Origin: Macrosoma leucophasiata
Lineage: Eukaryota; Arthropoda; Insecta; Lepidoptera; Hedylidae
Length of the DNA stretch: 64,000 nt
Direction of reading: 5' to 3'
Assembly (NCBI GenBank): GCA_036365455.1
Contig: JAWQUS010000008.1
Span: forward strand, 13,375,501 to 13,439,500
Below are positions 9,331 through 21,738 of this stretch, piece after piece. The position numbers and the translations under genes are program-made. Numbering within the stretch: position 1 is the stretch's first letter; every line of letters starts with the position of its first letter. The notes beneath the pieces were generated by a model. That model worked only from the letters and a program-made list of their open reading frames with translations, made no database searches and was not told the origin of the DNA.

Positions 9331-12300
9331 CTAGAAAGCTGTAATTTTGCATGAATTATCTTTGAATGATGAATTACCTTTTATTTTAGTACCCTTTTCT
9401 AACCTATTGGTTGGAAAAAGGAACTTAAAATATAATCTATAAAAAAGCATTTTTAGAGGTACCTACACGTAAAACATGGGTAGGTATATTATTTTTTCTC
9501 ACGAAAATCATAGTGTGGGTTATCGTTGGATAGAAACTTTAATTTCTCCATTAACGGAACCATTGGGAAATATTAAGCTTCAAAGTACGAATTTTCTCTG
9601 ACTGAAGTGTCCCTATGCCTAGCTGACATAGAGGGAGATATTAGTAGTTGGACGTGTGAAAAATCATAGTAACAGAATGAATTAAAAAAAACGATCACAG
9701 CTAAGTTTTGGACTCTACAACTTTAGGAGTAGGTAATAGTTGATCAACTTATAAAATTTACTTAACTAAACGGAACGCTAAATCGCGCGTGACCCGACAC
9801 GGACTTACACGGTTTTAAGAGATACCTTATAAAGAAATATTTAACTTAAATACAAAACAAACAACATCTAAATCCATAATGTTTGTATCTTATATGCTTG
9901 AGAAACAAATAGAGTAATGCTGTTTCGTTATCTAGATATTTTTATAATAGGTATTAAGTAGTGTAGTTAACTGTAATATCGATTACCAACACAACTTTAA
10001 GGTTGCACGGGTATGCGACTTTATATCCGAGGTCTCTGCAAACTTTGATAGCAATCGTTATAAAACTTGTTTTATAATTTAAACATTTCTGTAAATCAAA
10101 TGCAAACGTATGGAACAAAAGAAACGATTAAATTACGTTCCTTTGTTAAAACAAATTATAATTATTTGTTATCATCTGTTACCAGGGTAACTGTAATGTA
10201 CCTGTTTTAGATTCACTATAGCATTAAAATGATCGTGATGCATACATATTTTACATGGCACGTGATCAGTATTAACAGGTGCTGATATGTCCATAAATAT
10301 ATCATTGTTAAGTTAAAAAGCTAAACTTCTTATATGAGTCAGTGGAAAGATAAATAATATTTTTTTGATTGGTAGGTATTTACAATAAACAATAAAACTT
10401 TACTATAATAGGTATACAGTGCCAGATCTTTACACACGAAGCCATCATCTTTTTCTATCTTTTTATACAATTGTAGTGGAATTGATACTATCACCAATTA
10501 CCTATCTATAGTCAAAATCTGTACCTAAAGGCTGATGTTGAATTCCATAGGTGTAAGGATATACATTATACTTATCTAAGTATTCATATTGTCTAGACTG
10601 GAAACTTGTAAAATTAAACATTTAACCATTTTCAACTCAAAAAAACTCTTTTATAAATAAATACACAACGAACATAAAACTTTTTCATAAATTACAGCAG
10701 CAGCTACATTATGTTTTCAATTAAGGTTTAGGATCTAAAAAGATATTATAAATAAGTCTGATTCGGCTGTTTTGTAATTAGTCGATCATAATTTTATATA
10801 TGAAATGATTTGATAATAAGGTACCTACTCACCACTATCATTTAGTTCCGTAATCTCACAAAATGTTGAGAATAATGTTCTTTCTTTTATTAGATGAGGA
10901 CCATTAATTAATCCAAGATAAATATTTTGCATTAATTCATTCAACAGATCATAAAATGTGAATAATTTCCTGTATGCAGTGTTTTGTGTAAAAAGCGTAG
11001 ACGTTAACCATATTTATATATATTATGTACGCAATATTTGAAAGTAAAAACTTTTGACTTTACTACGGGTATCAACACTGCTACTTTGCTGTCGTGGACT
11101 ACCTAGTTTGATACGTTTTAGTTGCTTAAATGTTAATAAGATAGAATTCCATGACAAATTACCAAATTAGGTGACTAGGCCATATTTAAGAATTCTGAGG
11201 TAATTACGATTTATGTTATAGTATTTCTCCCCGAGAAGAGAGAGGAAAATCCCGTATAGATATTATTACTCTACGGGATCATCATCGGCTTAATACGACC
11301 ATCAAAGCAACACTAAGGATCATAAAACTTAGCTATTCTTTCAATTTCGTGGCTCATTAATATTATTATCGTTATATTCAGTTACCAAAATGAGAGTAAA
11401 CCTAGCCAATGTATCCATTGTTCTACCGCAGTAATCTCAACTATATTGAATTGACACCAATCTCTGCAGCTTGGGGCATTTGGCATACTAGGAAGCTGAA
11501 TTGAAGTGATCCGAGATACGAATGTGACTTTGATGATTAGGTTTGATATTATGTAATGAAAACCAGGAAATGCATAATAAAATATAAATATGTGCTTCTT
11601 ATAATATAGATCTATCGCAATATTCGATATTAAGATATAATAAACAAATAAATATACAGGGTAAAATTAAAAATAGTGATACAGTTAAAAATAATAAATA
11701 TTAAGATTAAATTCATAGAATGTAAAATAAAAAACAATATTTAGTCGATAATATTTATCGGTATCATCATAAAAGCAACTGCAGCAGCGGACTAAGGGGG
11801 GAGGGGCGGTCCCCCATCGGCCTCCGGTTCTGGGGGCCTCCAAAGATCGACTGGTCGCTGGGTATCACGAAAGATTTGTAGAGCTGAAAGGAGATGTTGC
11901 AAAAATGTATGGACCTCCGGCCATGTATTGTACACAATATCATTAAACAGGCAAAATCAATATAAAAACGTTTTTTACTGCATATTTTCACTTATTTAGC
12001 TTTTATGTTTGTAGTTACAAAACATAATTTGCAGTTAGCATTGCAACTCAAAACTAACATGGCGAATATGGCGGGCGATGTCATTTTGACATTTTCATTT
12101 TTTTAAATGTATTTTGATTAAAGAACTAAGAGAAAAAAAAATATTTTCTAAATACTATCAAAATCGATTGATCCCAAGTGTCGGCTATATCGTCGCCATG
12201 TTTATAGTTGAAAATGATAAAATCGTTTGAATTAAATGTGGTTGTAACTCTAAAACATATTCTTGAATAAATTAATTGTATTTTTTTTGGATTCTTCTTT

Positions 12301-12713
12301 AATTTACCCATATTTTGAGGACATGTACGAACCAGGGTCGAGCTCGCAACATCTCCTTTCGTTTTTTTTTTTGCTCGCGCGTTCTTTATTTGTAGTTTAG
12401 AATCTAGGTAGGTATCTACCGTTTCAATAATACCGATGACCTTAGTCCACCACTGAACTACAGCTCTATCATACTACTACGTATATGATAGAGCATATTA
12501 AAACATAGTACCACAGAATAAGTCAGTCAGAATGCAACAAATGATTGGGAATTGTGTATTGAATAGCTTGTAACTAATAGTCATATTTGTGACCAAGATA
12601 AGGCTGCCCTATACAACAATGATCCCATTTATCGCATATCTGACTGACTTCTGCCATACGTTACCAACGTCTCTCCGCCTCCCCCTAAATCCTGGACAGG
12701 GCTAGATGTTGCT
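9331..12713. other. Unannotated AT-rich interval
   Basis: Mostly unique-looking AT-rich DNA. A piece of repeat R3 lies near 9690-9830. A perfect 15-bp inverted pair GAAAGGAGATGTTGC (11886-11900 and 12346-12360) and a G/C-rich patch at 11795-11850 hint at an old element. I see no exon or RNA gene. Confidence 0.5.
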
Positions 12714-12842
12714 ACTGTAAATTGTAAGGGTATTTAGTACTATCATATCAGTGTCATCAGGGCGTCGATCTAAGGCCCTCCCTTAGATCGACGCCCTGAT
12801 GACACTGATATGATAGTACTAAATACCCTTACAATTTACAGT
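12714..12842. repeat. Perfect 62-bp inverted repeat with 5-nt loop
   Basis: Bases 12714-12775 and 12781-12842 are exact inverse complements, separated only by the loop 12776-12780. The stem starts ACTGTAAATTGTAAGGG and ends at GATCTAAGG next to the loop. If transcribed from either strand it would give an uninterrupted 62-bp RNA hairpin. No reading frame, terminal motif or target duplication is visible, and no second copy was found in the window. Confidence 0.95.
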
Positions 12843-14819
12843 CACCTTTTCTTTCTTAAAACTCGTAAGTTTATGAAGAATAAAGATATTCGTTAGTCGG
12901 TCATTAGCATAGTTTCATTTGCCAATATAATAGATAGACGCACTAGTAGACGCCCAATAAGGCCCATTCCAAATGTCGGCATTAAAACAATTTTATAGTG
13001 CATATTATTTTAACACTCTCAAAAGTAGCTAAGTAGGTATCTCTTTATTTCCCTAAAAAATAAAGATAGAAATAACGTTTTCGCAGGTTTTTGCGAGCTT
13101 CATACATTGTAGAAATTATATACAAAACTCTGTCCGTGACCACGTTAGCTGGAAAGCAACCGAAACGTCGAGTAGGTATGAAGATATGAACAAGTTTGAG
13201 AATTGTTTTATATTATTTCGCATTAACACATGCTTGTGAAATATATTTTGAAAGAAATTTTTCTTTCCATTATTCGTTAAAATAAGTTTGAGAATGTTGT
13301 ATACGCGAGAAAATCCGCAAATATAGTTTCTACAAAATAAAGATAGAGTTTAGAAAGCCAATTATATATTATTTTTACATACCTAGTGTAGATGCTTCAA
13401 AAGTAAGTTAACATAATTATAATATTATAAATATATAACTCGACACATTCGATTATTTGTCCGATATATTATTTACGCTTATGTAAATTACGAATTTTGA
13501 AAAGTGATATTTGCCTTACATACCTGCCTACTTTTGCAAGTGTTACTTGTCACTGCATAGTACAATAAATTGGTCTTCATGAGCGTAATCGACCATATAA
13601 ATGATAAGAGTAGAAAGGCATCTTACCTAGCAAGGTACCTTAGTAAATTGATGAATTCACCGAATATATAAATACCTAATCCTTATTTATCTATTCTGCG
13701 GATGAATTATTCTACCTACCTATATTTTAAGCTGAAGATACTGCTTGAATTCATTCTGTATATAGGTAAATGTTTATAAAAATAAAAATAAAAAATTATG
13801 CCTAAATGTTAAGTAGGTTCAATTAGTATCAAATCAAATCAAATAAATACCTTGTTGGTAAAATGTACATAATAAAATAGATTCACTATGTATGTGTTGT
13901 ATAATAATTTTAGACAGCATCTATCAACTTGATTTTATAAACATCTTAGTTTTGAGTTAATTTATTAAAAAATCGATATTGAACTATCAATAAGTTGTTT
14001 TACTTGTAGTACAAACTTATAGTAACGTGTTTAATGTTATGTTTTTCTTTAATTATCGAGCAGTTTGGTTCACCGATATTGGAGGTCAATATCAAGTTTT
14101 GGTCTAGGCTAAGGTCAGTTAAATTAGACTACGTTTATTAGCTTGGTGGTGGGAGCAAATTATTATGAAGCTTTCGCATTTATTATACTGTAAAATTATG
14201 AATGTTGGGTGCAAAGGGTTCTTTATAAAAAGCCGACAGAGTGTGACACACCTACCTAAGTATATTTTATTTTAACTCGCGGGGTTTGCTTCCATCGTGC
14301 AATATTTAATAATAATTATAATGTGACTGCTATAAGTGTAGGTCATTTTAATAATTATTAACTAAATACTGTAATCTTTGTTTTTAAATGTAGCCCATAA
14401 CCAACAGTATCAGAAGCGGATAATATTATCATTTTGTTTTCTTATTACGTAACTACCTGTTACATATATAAATAGAATATTAATACCTACCTAATACCTA
14501 CTCCCTATGCCGTAGTTCCATCAAAATATGGTTTAGGATTTTTATAGCTGCCCCTAAGGGCGTGGCCCTATATGTCTAGCCAGGTCAAATTTGATAGAGG
14601 TACTCAACAGGGTGGGTAGAAGCTATCCCTCCCCGAAGCTATCCCTGCCCCACATATCCCTAATCTGATATGCTCGACTATCTGTAAAAATCCCCTCTTG
14701 AGCTCCCTTATGAACTTTCTTTTGCGTCTGCCTCCTTTTAATCGTATGTTCGTAGATTAACAACAACAGGCTATTTTACGCTGATTAAGTGTGAAATATG
14801 TACGTTCATTTGCGTAATA
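12843..14819. other. Unannotated AT-rich interval
   Basis: AT-rich DNA with no gene that I can support. A short CAAAT-type run at about 13830-13845 may mark a LINE 3' tail. Confidence 0.5.
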
Positions 14820-14952
14820 ATTATAGTTGAGCGATTACAAACGTGCGAACTGGAGTCATAATATTTATCAGATCTCTCGCTCACACTTTATAGGCATATC
14901 GGAACTCTCGCTCGCACTTCTAGTGTTGTATGTACCAACAAAGAAAGGATTT

Positions 14953-15827
14953 TTTTTTTTTTTTCTATTTATTTATGGAGGGTTTTTTCTTTATAGAAAA
15001 CGTCACCCTCGATTTTACGCAAAATACAATACATACATAGTAGACATGATTACACAATTTTCCTTAACCTAGGACTAAATAATCTACGACTAAATAACAA
15101 ATTTAACTTAAATAAACAAAATTTTAATTCCTTAATCTTATAGCTGTACTTATCATATTAAACAGCTTTTTCGCCTCCTGTGAAAGTGGAGAAGACAAAA
15201 TGCCATTACAAAATCCTAAATTACTTCCACGATTGGCGAACAAAATACTTCGATGAGCCTCTATACGCACACACTCCTCCAAAATATGATATACATCCTC
15301 CAGTTTTCCACATACTACACAATTTGGAGAATTTGTTTTACGCATCATAAAGCCAAAATTATTTAGGGGCATATGTCCGGAACATACTCTCAAAGCTGTA
15401 ACAACATTTTGTCTTCTCCACCTCTCAGACTCAAACCAAAGATAACCAAAAGGTCTTGGCTGAATGGTTCTATACCAAATACCTTTGGTCAAAGAACGTT
15501 TGTCAAAATATTCACTCCACATATCGAAACAGTAATTTCTGAGGTCGCCCAAATGGTCTGTGTACCAAGGAAGACAGTGAAAGGGGTCACCTTCAGATAT
15601 GGCTTTCCTGGCTAAAAGATCCACTTCTTCATTACCAGCCAATCCTATATGTGAAGGGATCCATTGCATAACTACTTTTTTATTTGAAAATATCAGTTTT
15701 TGTAACATTTTTATAATCGTATATGCTACTGGAAGTCCTCTGTAACCATTTGTACATTTAATTAGATGGAGAAGAGCACTCTTCGAATCGGTGTAAATAA
15801 CAAATTTATTAAAATCAATAGACTATA
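14953..15827 (-). mobile_element. 5'-truncated LINE with 13-bp target duplication
   Basis: AAAGAAAGGATTT occurs at 14940-14952 and 15828-15840 and brackets the insert. The poly-T at the left is the poly(A) tail of an element inserted on the minus strand. The body holds only the RNase H end of the second ORF and a short 3' UTR, as expected from incomplete reverse transcription. Confidence 0.85.
15124..15825 (-). pseudogene. LINE RNase H domain and C-terminal zinc finger (partial)
   Basis: The open frame runs from the 5' truncation point at about 15825. It first shows YTDSKSALLHL, which has the RNase H aspartate motif. Then comes VVMQWIPSHIGLAGNEEVDL, with the conserved SH.G..GNE..D signature. 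At the end CVVCGKLEDVYHILEEC gives a CCHC knuckle. This layout belongs to ORF2 of LINEs that carry RNase H. The frame is uninterrupted to its stop at 15124, so the copy is young, but it lacks the reverse transcriptase and cannot act alone. Confidence 0.85.
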
Positions 15828-16059
15828 AAAGAAAGGATTTGTCGATAGTCAATAGCAGGTAATCCAGGCAATTCTTACGAAATAAAGCAAAATTTTTAAT
15901 AAATAGTTCGCACGTTTGTAATGGCTTAACTATAATCCATTAGTAGGTACCTAAGTACTGTAAGTATGAAGTTTTACCTACCATGATTGATATTTCAATA
16001 CTATCGTTTATTTGACTACCCAGTTATTTGAAGTAACTTTTATTAATATTTTTTATGTA

Positions 16060-17308
16060 CGAGGGTGGATCCAAAAGTTCGAAGCCCGACCAAGAAAATG
16101 AAAGAAAAGTGGGTCTAATTTTATTTTTATTTTTCGACATAGTCACTTCTTTTTTCGACACTTCTTCCACATGAACTGCAACTTGTTTATCCCCTCGAAA
16201 AAAAAAGATTCCGGAAGGTCGGCGAAATACTCGTTTACTGCGACTATCACCTCATCTTTGGTCGAAAATTTCGAGCCACCCAAATGTTTTTTTTAAATTT
16301 GGAAATATAAGGTGGGTGGGGCAATTCGTAGCCACAATCATGGATTACAGACATTGTTTCAACCGAAGTGTGAACACGTGCATTGTCTTGATGGAACAAA
16401 ACTTTCTTTCGCACCATTCCCGGCCTTTTTTCTTTTATTTCTTAGTTTCGTAGTCTTCGTAAAAGGTTACAATAATAACTAGAATTAATAGTTTGACCTT
16501 TCGGTAAATAATCTACAAAAATAATGCCCTTCGCATCCCAAAAAACAGAAGCCATGACTTTGTTAGTCGACAAAACGACTTTAGCGTAGGTGAGTCAGAT
16601 CTTTTCCACTGTTTGGATTGTTGCTTTGATTCAGGAATATGGTGGTGAACTCAGCTTTCATCCATGGTAACAAATCTAGACAAAAAGTCCTGGGGATCAG
16701 TCTCAAAAAGTTCCAAACAGTCTCGCGAAATTGTGAATCGAATTTTTGTTCAGCTGAAAGCAACCTCGGAACCCAGCGAGCAGAAACCTTATGGAATCCC
16801 AATTCTTTCGTTATTATGTGTTGCACCCGGCCATAACTAATGTCTGTTGTCTCAGCTATCTTACCGATGGTCAAACGTCGATCACCCAGTACGAGATCAC
16901 AAATTTTATCGATGTTTTCTTTCGTGGTAGAGGTTGTAGGCCGTCCACTCTTAGGATCATCTTCAATGTTCTCACGACCGCGCTTAAACTCAGCTACCCA
17001 CTTCTTGACACTGGAATACGATGGAGCAGACTCCCCCAAAGTGCCCACCATATCTTGATGGATGTCTTTTGGTGACAGGCCTTTTTTATTGAGGTACTTA
17101 ATGACTACACGATGTTCAATTTTCTCCATTATTGAAAATCGCGTCAGAATGCTTCAAACAAATAATCACAGAAAATTTATATTGTGCAGTATCGGAATGA
17201 AACTGCGCACAATAAATCAATAGAAGACATACTAACAAACGACGGTAAATTTAAAAAGATGTCATGTCTCCTTGTAGTTTGGTCCACGAACTTTTGGATC
17301 CACCCTCG
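16060..17308 (-). mobile_element. mariner-like element A (dead)
   Basis: Perfect 22-bp terminal inverted repeats begin CGAGGGTGGATCCAAAAGTT at 16060 and end at 17308. TA duplications flank them (16058-16059 and 17309-17310). The length of 1249 bp matches a complete mariner. The minus strand carries a decayed transposase. Confidence 0.9.
16100..17129 (-). pseudogene. mariner A transposase, broken
   Basis: The intact first part (17129-16581) starts MEKIEHRVVIKYLNKKG. It has two helix-turn-helix regions joined by the GRP linker (KSGRPTTS) and ends near WVPRLLSAEQK, the counterpart of WVPHEL. After that, frameshifts and stops interrupt the catalytic part. The first acidic motif (VTMDES) and second (DNARVHTS) can still be traced. 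An internal deletion removes the third (YSPDLAPSD region) at about 16290-16320. No activity is possible. It resembles the mariner group domesticated in SETMAR of primates, but this is an ordinary transposon copy. Confidence 0.85.
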
Positions 17309-17590
17309 TATGTTAAATAATTATAATATCTTTAAGTATTGTAATATTAGTTACCTACTATAAGTAACTAGTATTAAGTAAGTAAGTAAGAAGTCTTGTT
17401 TAAGTATTTGTTTTTTTGGAAAGATTTTCTTTTTTTTATTTTTCTGTAAAGTATTGTCCACTTCACGGCAATATGTATAAAAACTGAAAAATCACGGCTA
17501 CCGTTGCGCACTTGGCCGCCCCTACGTATTTCCGTTCCGCCCCAATAACTTTTTACGTCCTTAACGTACATGTATTATTAATATATCAAA

Positions 17591-17855
17591 CTAGCTGACC
17601 CGGCAAACTTCGCATTGCCTCACAATGAAATAATGTGTCAAAGGTTTGATAGATACGGACTTTTGTATGGATAAATGAAATTCTGGTTTTTACTATTTCC
17701 CTTCAGATTCTTCTTATTTTCTTTCCTTTTAAACCTTCCCAGGACTTCCAAAAATCATTCAACACCAAAATTAGTTAAATCGGTCCAGCCGTTTGTCGAA
17801 TTTTAGCGAGACTAACGAACAGCAATTATTTTTATATGTATAGATTAAAGCTATT
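17591..17855. repeat. Dispersed repeat R4, copy 1
   Basis: It begins AACTAGCTGACCCGGCAAAC and carries TTTGATAGATACGGACTTTT and CAGGACTTCCAAAAATCATT. The inverse copy is at 53733-53918. The ACTAGCTG start is shared with fragments at 25214 and 46206, so it is probably a retroelement 3' end. Confidence 0.6.
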
Positions 17856-18018
17856 TTTTTTTCTTATTATTATGATATACGGGAGCTAAATTAAATCGGC
17901 CGCAAATAAGAGTTGCATAAAGATAAAATAATTTAATTAAAACTACTCGCGGCCAAATTTTGATGGGCAACCTAGTGGAAATTACCTATTCTCAGAATTA
18001 TAAATATGCGTAAAAGTT

Positions 18019-18063
18019 AGGTTTGCAGCATATCTCGATGAACGAAATTATTCTGCAGTGGGA
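18019..18063. repeat. 45-bp dispersed repeat, copy 2
   Basis: Matches 254-298 with two mismatches over 45 bases. Confidence 0.7.
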
Positions 18064-18299
18064 TAGGTAGTAACCTATGCCAGAGAATATGTAATAATAC
18101 TACCTATGCTTAATAGGTTGCAGTATTTTCTTAGTCCGTTAATACTTAAAAAAATAGAAAATATAAACCTTTTGCATTTATCATTAAAATATATTAGGTG
18201 TATTAAGTTTTTGCAAGTTAACATACCTATTTGAAATAATTACCTTGCTTAACGAGCTTTGTTGCTGACTTAATAAGGCTTTTTAGGTATATTATAATA

Positions 18300-19556
18300 T
18301 TAGGTTGGGGAAAAAGTTTCTTAGCATTTTTTAAGATAATTCAAAACATTTTTTAATATAGTTTATTTAAATTTAACTAAAGTATGTATGTACCATTTTG
18401 TTCGATAACCTTTTGCCATCTTGTATATAGGGACATGATCCCATTGCTATAAAAATTTTGGGACTTCTCATCAAAATACCGCGACAAGTGGATTTGGCAG
18501 TCCTCTCGTGATGTTAACCTAACATTGCATAAAGAATTCTGAAGAGACCGAAACAGGTGGAAATCTGAAGGTGCAAGGTCAGGACTATACGGCGGATGCA
18601 TTAACACCTCCCAGCCAAACTCTCTTAATTTTTGCTGAGTGGCTATAGATGTGTGAGGTCTAGCGTTATCATGATGAAACACCACACCCCTTCTGTTGAT
18701 CAATTCCGGCCGCTTTCTCTCAACTTCTTGCTTTAATCTCATCAGTTGTTCGCATTAGAGTTCAGAATCGATAGTCCTGCCTGGTGGTAATAGCTCATAA
18801 TGAATAATGCCCTTCCAATCCCACCACACACACAACATCACCTTATTGCGAGTTAACCCGGGTTTCGCCACAGTCTGTGAAGCCTGACCGGCCTTTGACC
18901 ACGACCTTTTTCGCACGTTCTTGTCGTACGTGATCCACTTTTCATCACCAGTTATCAGCTTCTTCAAAAATGATTCGGTTTCATTACGTCGTAATAAAGA
19001 ATCACAAATGAGTACACGGTTCATTAGGTTTCTTTCAGTGAGCTCGTCGAGGTATCCAAATATCGAGCTTTTTTTTGTACCCAGCTTTTTTCAAATGCGC
19101 CAAAACTGTTTTGTGATCAATTCTCAGTTCTTCAGCTACGTCGTAACTACTGATATGTCGATCTTGCTCCACTTTTTCAAAAATGGCATCCATTTTATCC
19201 GTAATAGGGCGACCAGAGCGAGGTGCATCTTTGACATCAAAATTTCCGGATTGAAAACCCTGAAACCAAATTTGTGCTACTCTCACAGACACTGCACTAG
19301 GTCCATAAACATCGCAATTTTTTTTGTAGTATAATTTTAAAATGTATCGAATTTCTTCATTAGATTCACTCATCTTGACAGTACGAAAAACAAATGAAAA
19401 TCACACATTTGCCTAATTTGAATTTGGAATTATGTTCTTTAAAATTTTAAATTTCAATGATACCAAAACCAGCCAGATACAAATACTACAAGCCAAAGAG
19501 ATTTTATTACATGTTCATACATACTATAATGCGAAAAGACTTTTTCCCCAACCTAT
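18300..19556 (-). mobile_element. mariner-like element B, copy 1
   Basis: The element is complete in length (1257 bp). Its ends contain AGGTTGGGGAAAAAGT and TA lies on both sides (18298-18299 and 19557-19558). It is the same family as 53924-55208 (nearly intact), 22673-23214 (truncated) and 44705-44952 (palindromic derivative). Confidence 0.92.
18377..19373 (-). pseudogene. mariner B transposase, broken
   Basis: Three pieces of one D,D34D transposase are visible. The piece 19373-19035 has the N-terminal DNA-binding part with [11 protein letters not shown]. The piece 19024-18755 has [10 protein letters not shown] (first Asp). The piece 18742-18377 has FHHDNARPHT and [13 protein letters not shown] (second and third Asp). 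Compared with the copy at 54106 there is a 30-nt deletion near the N-terminus, a one-base insertion at the WVPHEL site (here WIPRRAH) and an in-frame TAA before CEQLMRL. It cannot make a full protein. Confidence 0.9.
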
Positions 19557-20253
19557 TATAATTACCTATAGTCCAACCACCGGCTATGATTGGAACTAAC
19601 TCAATGTTACATCACATAAGTATAAATATATAATCGTGACCTTATACATAAACAGAGTGAGTGAAACAAATGCCCCGAATAATTAATTAAAGTTTTTTTA
19701 ATTCTAAATGAAAATATCTGCCAACAAATTTAGTCTGGGCTCTGATAAGTTATTTGTTTGACTCAGTCTGAACATTGAAATAAAAGTCTGTACAGCAGTA
19801 ATGTAAGTGTATTTTAAATAATATATTCAAAGGAAAAATAGGTTTCTAAATTGCAGTTTTAATAGCAACAAACATCTGCTCGTTTAGTTAACATATCACT
19901 GTGTTAATTTCACTGTTAGTAACAGTACAGACAATTATTCAGTGATTCTATTCAAGGCTACGATTTATTAAAATTATAATATTCCATACGAATACTGTTT
20001 ATGGAGTCTGTCCATAGTTTTGGTGTTTTTTCTTTCCATTGAACTGTGTTAGTCTCGAGAGAGACTGCAAAATGCGTTGCTGGAGCGCAGATTTTTGAAC
20101 AGAGCTGCTACACAATACGTACAAAACTACTAAAGTGAAAGCGACGTTACACAGTGACATTTCGAATCCGTGCGTTTTTATATACAAAAAAATACTTAGG
20201 TATATCAGCGCCTAACATTAGATATAGCTAGTGTATGTATTTATTTGCATACG

Positions 20254-20572
20254 TAGAGCAACACGGGCCACTGGCCGCGGCGGACCGGAGTAGCCTTATG
20301 CAGGCTTTCCCCTCTGTCAAAGTACAAGCCCAAGTGGGCCCGAGATGTTTAAATGTGTGCGTGAAATTGTTCATGTACATATTTTGTTAAAGTTAGGGTG
20401 TGAGTTTCGTAGTATGGAGGGGGGGATTTGTGTTACACACGCACACATAAATCTAGACGATTTATGTGTGCGTGTGTAACACAAATCCCCCCCTCCAAAA
20501 AAATGACAGACTATTGCATCAGTAATAAACATAAACGCTAGGACTACTCGGGCGGTAGACCGTGTTGCTCTA
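20254..20572. mobile_element. Mutator-like MITE, copy 2
   Basis: It starts TAGAGCAACACGGGCCAC and ends GTGTTGCTCTA. ATTTGCATACG (20243-20253) and ATTTGCATAGG (20574-20584) are near-identical flanking repeats of 11 bp. The internal TTTAAATGTGTGCGTGAAAT is shared with copy 1. A perfect hairpin (20416-20496) interrupts the middle. Confidence 0.75.
20416..20496. repeat. Perfect 38-bp inverted repeat with 5-nt loop
   Basis: Bases 20416-20453 and 20459-20496 are exact inverse complements around the loop TAGAC. The hairpin lies inside a Mutator-like MITE; the other two copies have no such duplication at this place. Confidence 0.95.
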
Positions 20573-20584
20573 TATTTGCATAGG

Positions 20585-21289
20585 TTATTTTTATGTGAAG
20601 TTTACAATTATTTTTGGTAAATACATATTTTTTAAATCAATAATTACTAAGTTGTTTATCTGATTTAATAAATCAAGGACTTGCAGACAGTTATATATAC
20701 CACATTATATTAGGTATGTCGTACAAACGCATTATGTCCTCTCTCTTAACCTCTCTAGCAACACTGACCACACCAATCCTGTGGATAGACTTCAATTTCA
20801 TTAAAGTTTAGCCATCGTGTAGAATTAATACTGGTTTGTGCAAACAAAAATATATTTAGTTTTTTCTATTTTCAGGTATATGGGATGATTTTGAACACAG
20901 TACGGAAGAAAAAATATTAGTTAATACACTATAATACCTTACCACGGAGACCTCCAGAAACAAATATCAAATTGTACCATCGACGAGCTTGCAACCGCCA
21001 TAATTAGTCACATTAGTGTTATGTTGAATTGAATACCTACCCAGTAATTAGTGCTACGCATTTAAGTTAATTTAAATAATGCCTCAAAATATATTGGGTT
21101 AACTGGATAAGTAGAAATATTGTTAAAAATATGCCCATTACATCTTTTCAATCTCTAATAAATTATATTGTTTTATATTATCAGGTTTTTAATCATTGCT
21201 GACCAAGGTACCTACTGCAACAGCAATCAGTTTGGATCAGAACAGTTTACTTCTGACAAAAAAAATGCTCTCCTCTATTTTGTATACTT
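20585..21289. other. Unannotated AT-rich interval
   Basis: AT-rich DNA with no feature that I can support. Confidence 0.45.
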
Positions 21290-21650
21290 ATAGTGTGGGA
21301 TATCGTTGGATAGGTTTTTAAAAAATGTAAGAGGTCTGCGAATATCATTTTTCGATTTAGTCAACTGTTCGTGACTTATTAAGCTTTAAAGTGCAAACTA
21401 CCAACTAAGTGGTTGTTAGAAATTCAAACGTAACGGTAATGGTAGCAATATACTATAATGCATTTAAAAGGAAAACTATAACACTTAAGTTGACTTTGCA
21501 TGTTTGCGAATAATAGTCGACAAAAAGTATTTTACTCGAAAATTTCGAACTCAATTCTTTTTTTATTACATCTTTTACTCTGTACTAGTCTATACCTACG
21601 AAACCCTACACTGCGCGTGACCCGACACGCACTTGACAGGTTTTTTTATG
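21290..21650. repeat. Dispersed repeat R3, inverted copy
   Basis: It shares GTGACTTATTAAGCTTTAAA and ATTACATCTTTTACTCTGTA with the inverse of 7424-8072. It ends at CACTGCGCGTGACCCGACAC. It is non-coding. Confidence 0.6.
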
Positions 21651-21652
21651 TA

Positions 21653-21738
21653 ACGAAGGTGGCAAACAATCATGCAGTTCACATGGATGTTGACTGATGA
21701 CTGCAGCCTTTATTGCCTACACAAAACCAAAGGTCAAT
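21653..21738 (+). mobile_element. Dispersed repeat R2, partial copy 3
   Basis: Only the head of R2 (GTGGCAAACAATCATGCAG to CCAAAGGTCA) is present, cut where the SINE R5 poly-T begins. Confidence 0.6.

Larger units (their letters stand above)
14820..15936. mobile_element. MITE with 32-bp terminal inverted repeats, split by a LINE
   Basis: The ends 14820-14851 and 15905-15936 are inverse complements with two mismatches; both contain ATTACAAACGTGCGAACT. A LINE fragment sits inside (14953-15827). Without it and one copy of its target duplication the MITE is about 229 bp and non-coding. Confidence 0.75.

Noticed and set aside
16581..17129. SETMAR-like domesticated transposase
   Set aside because: The frame lacks the catalytic half, the element has perfect terminal repeats with TA duplications, and no SET domain is nearby.
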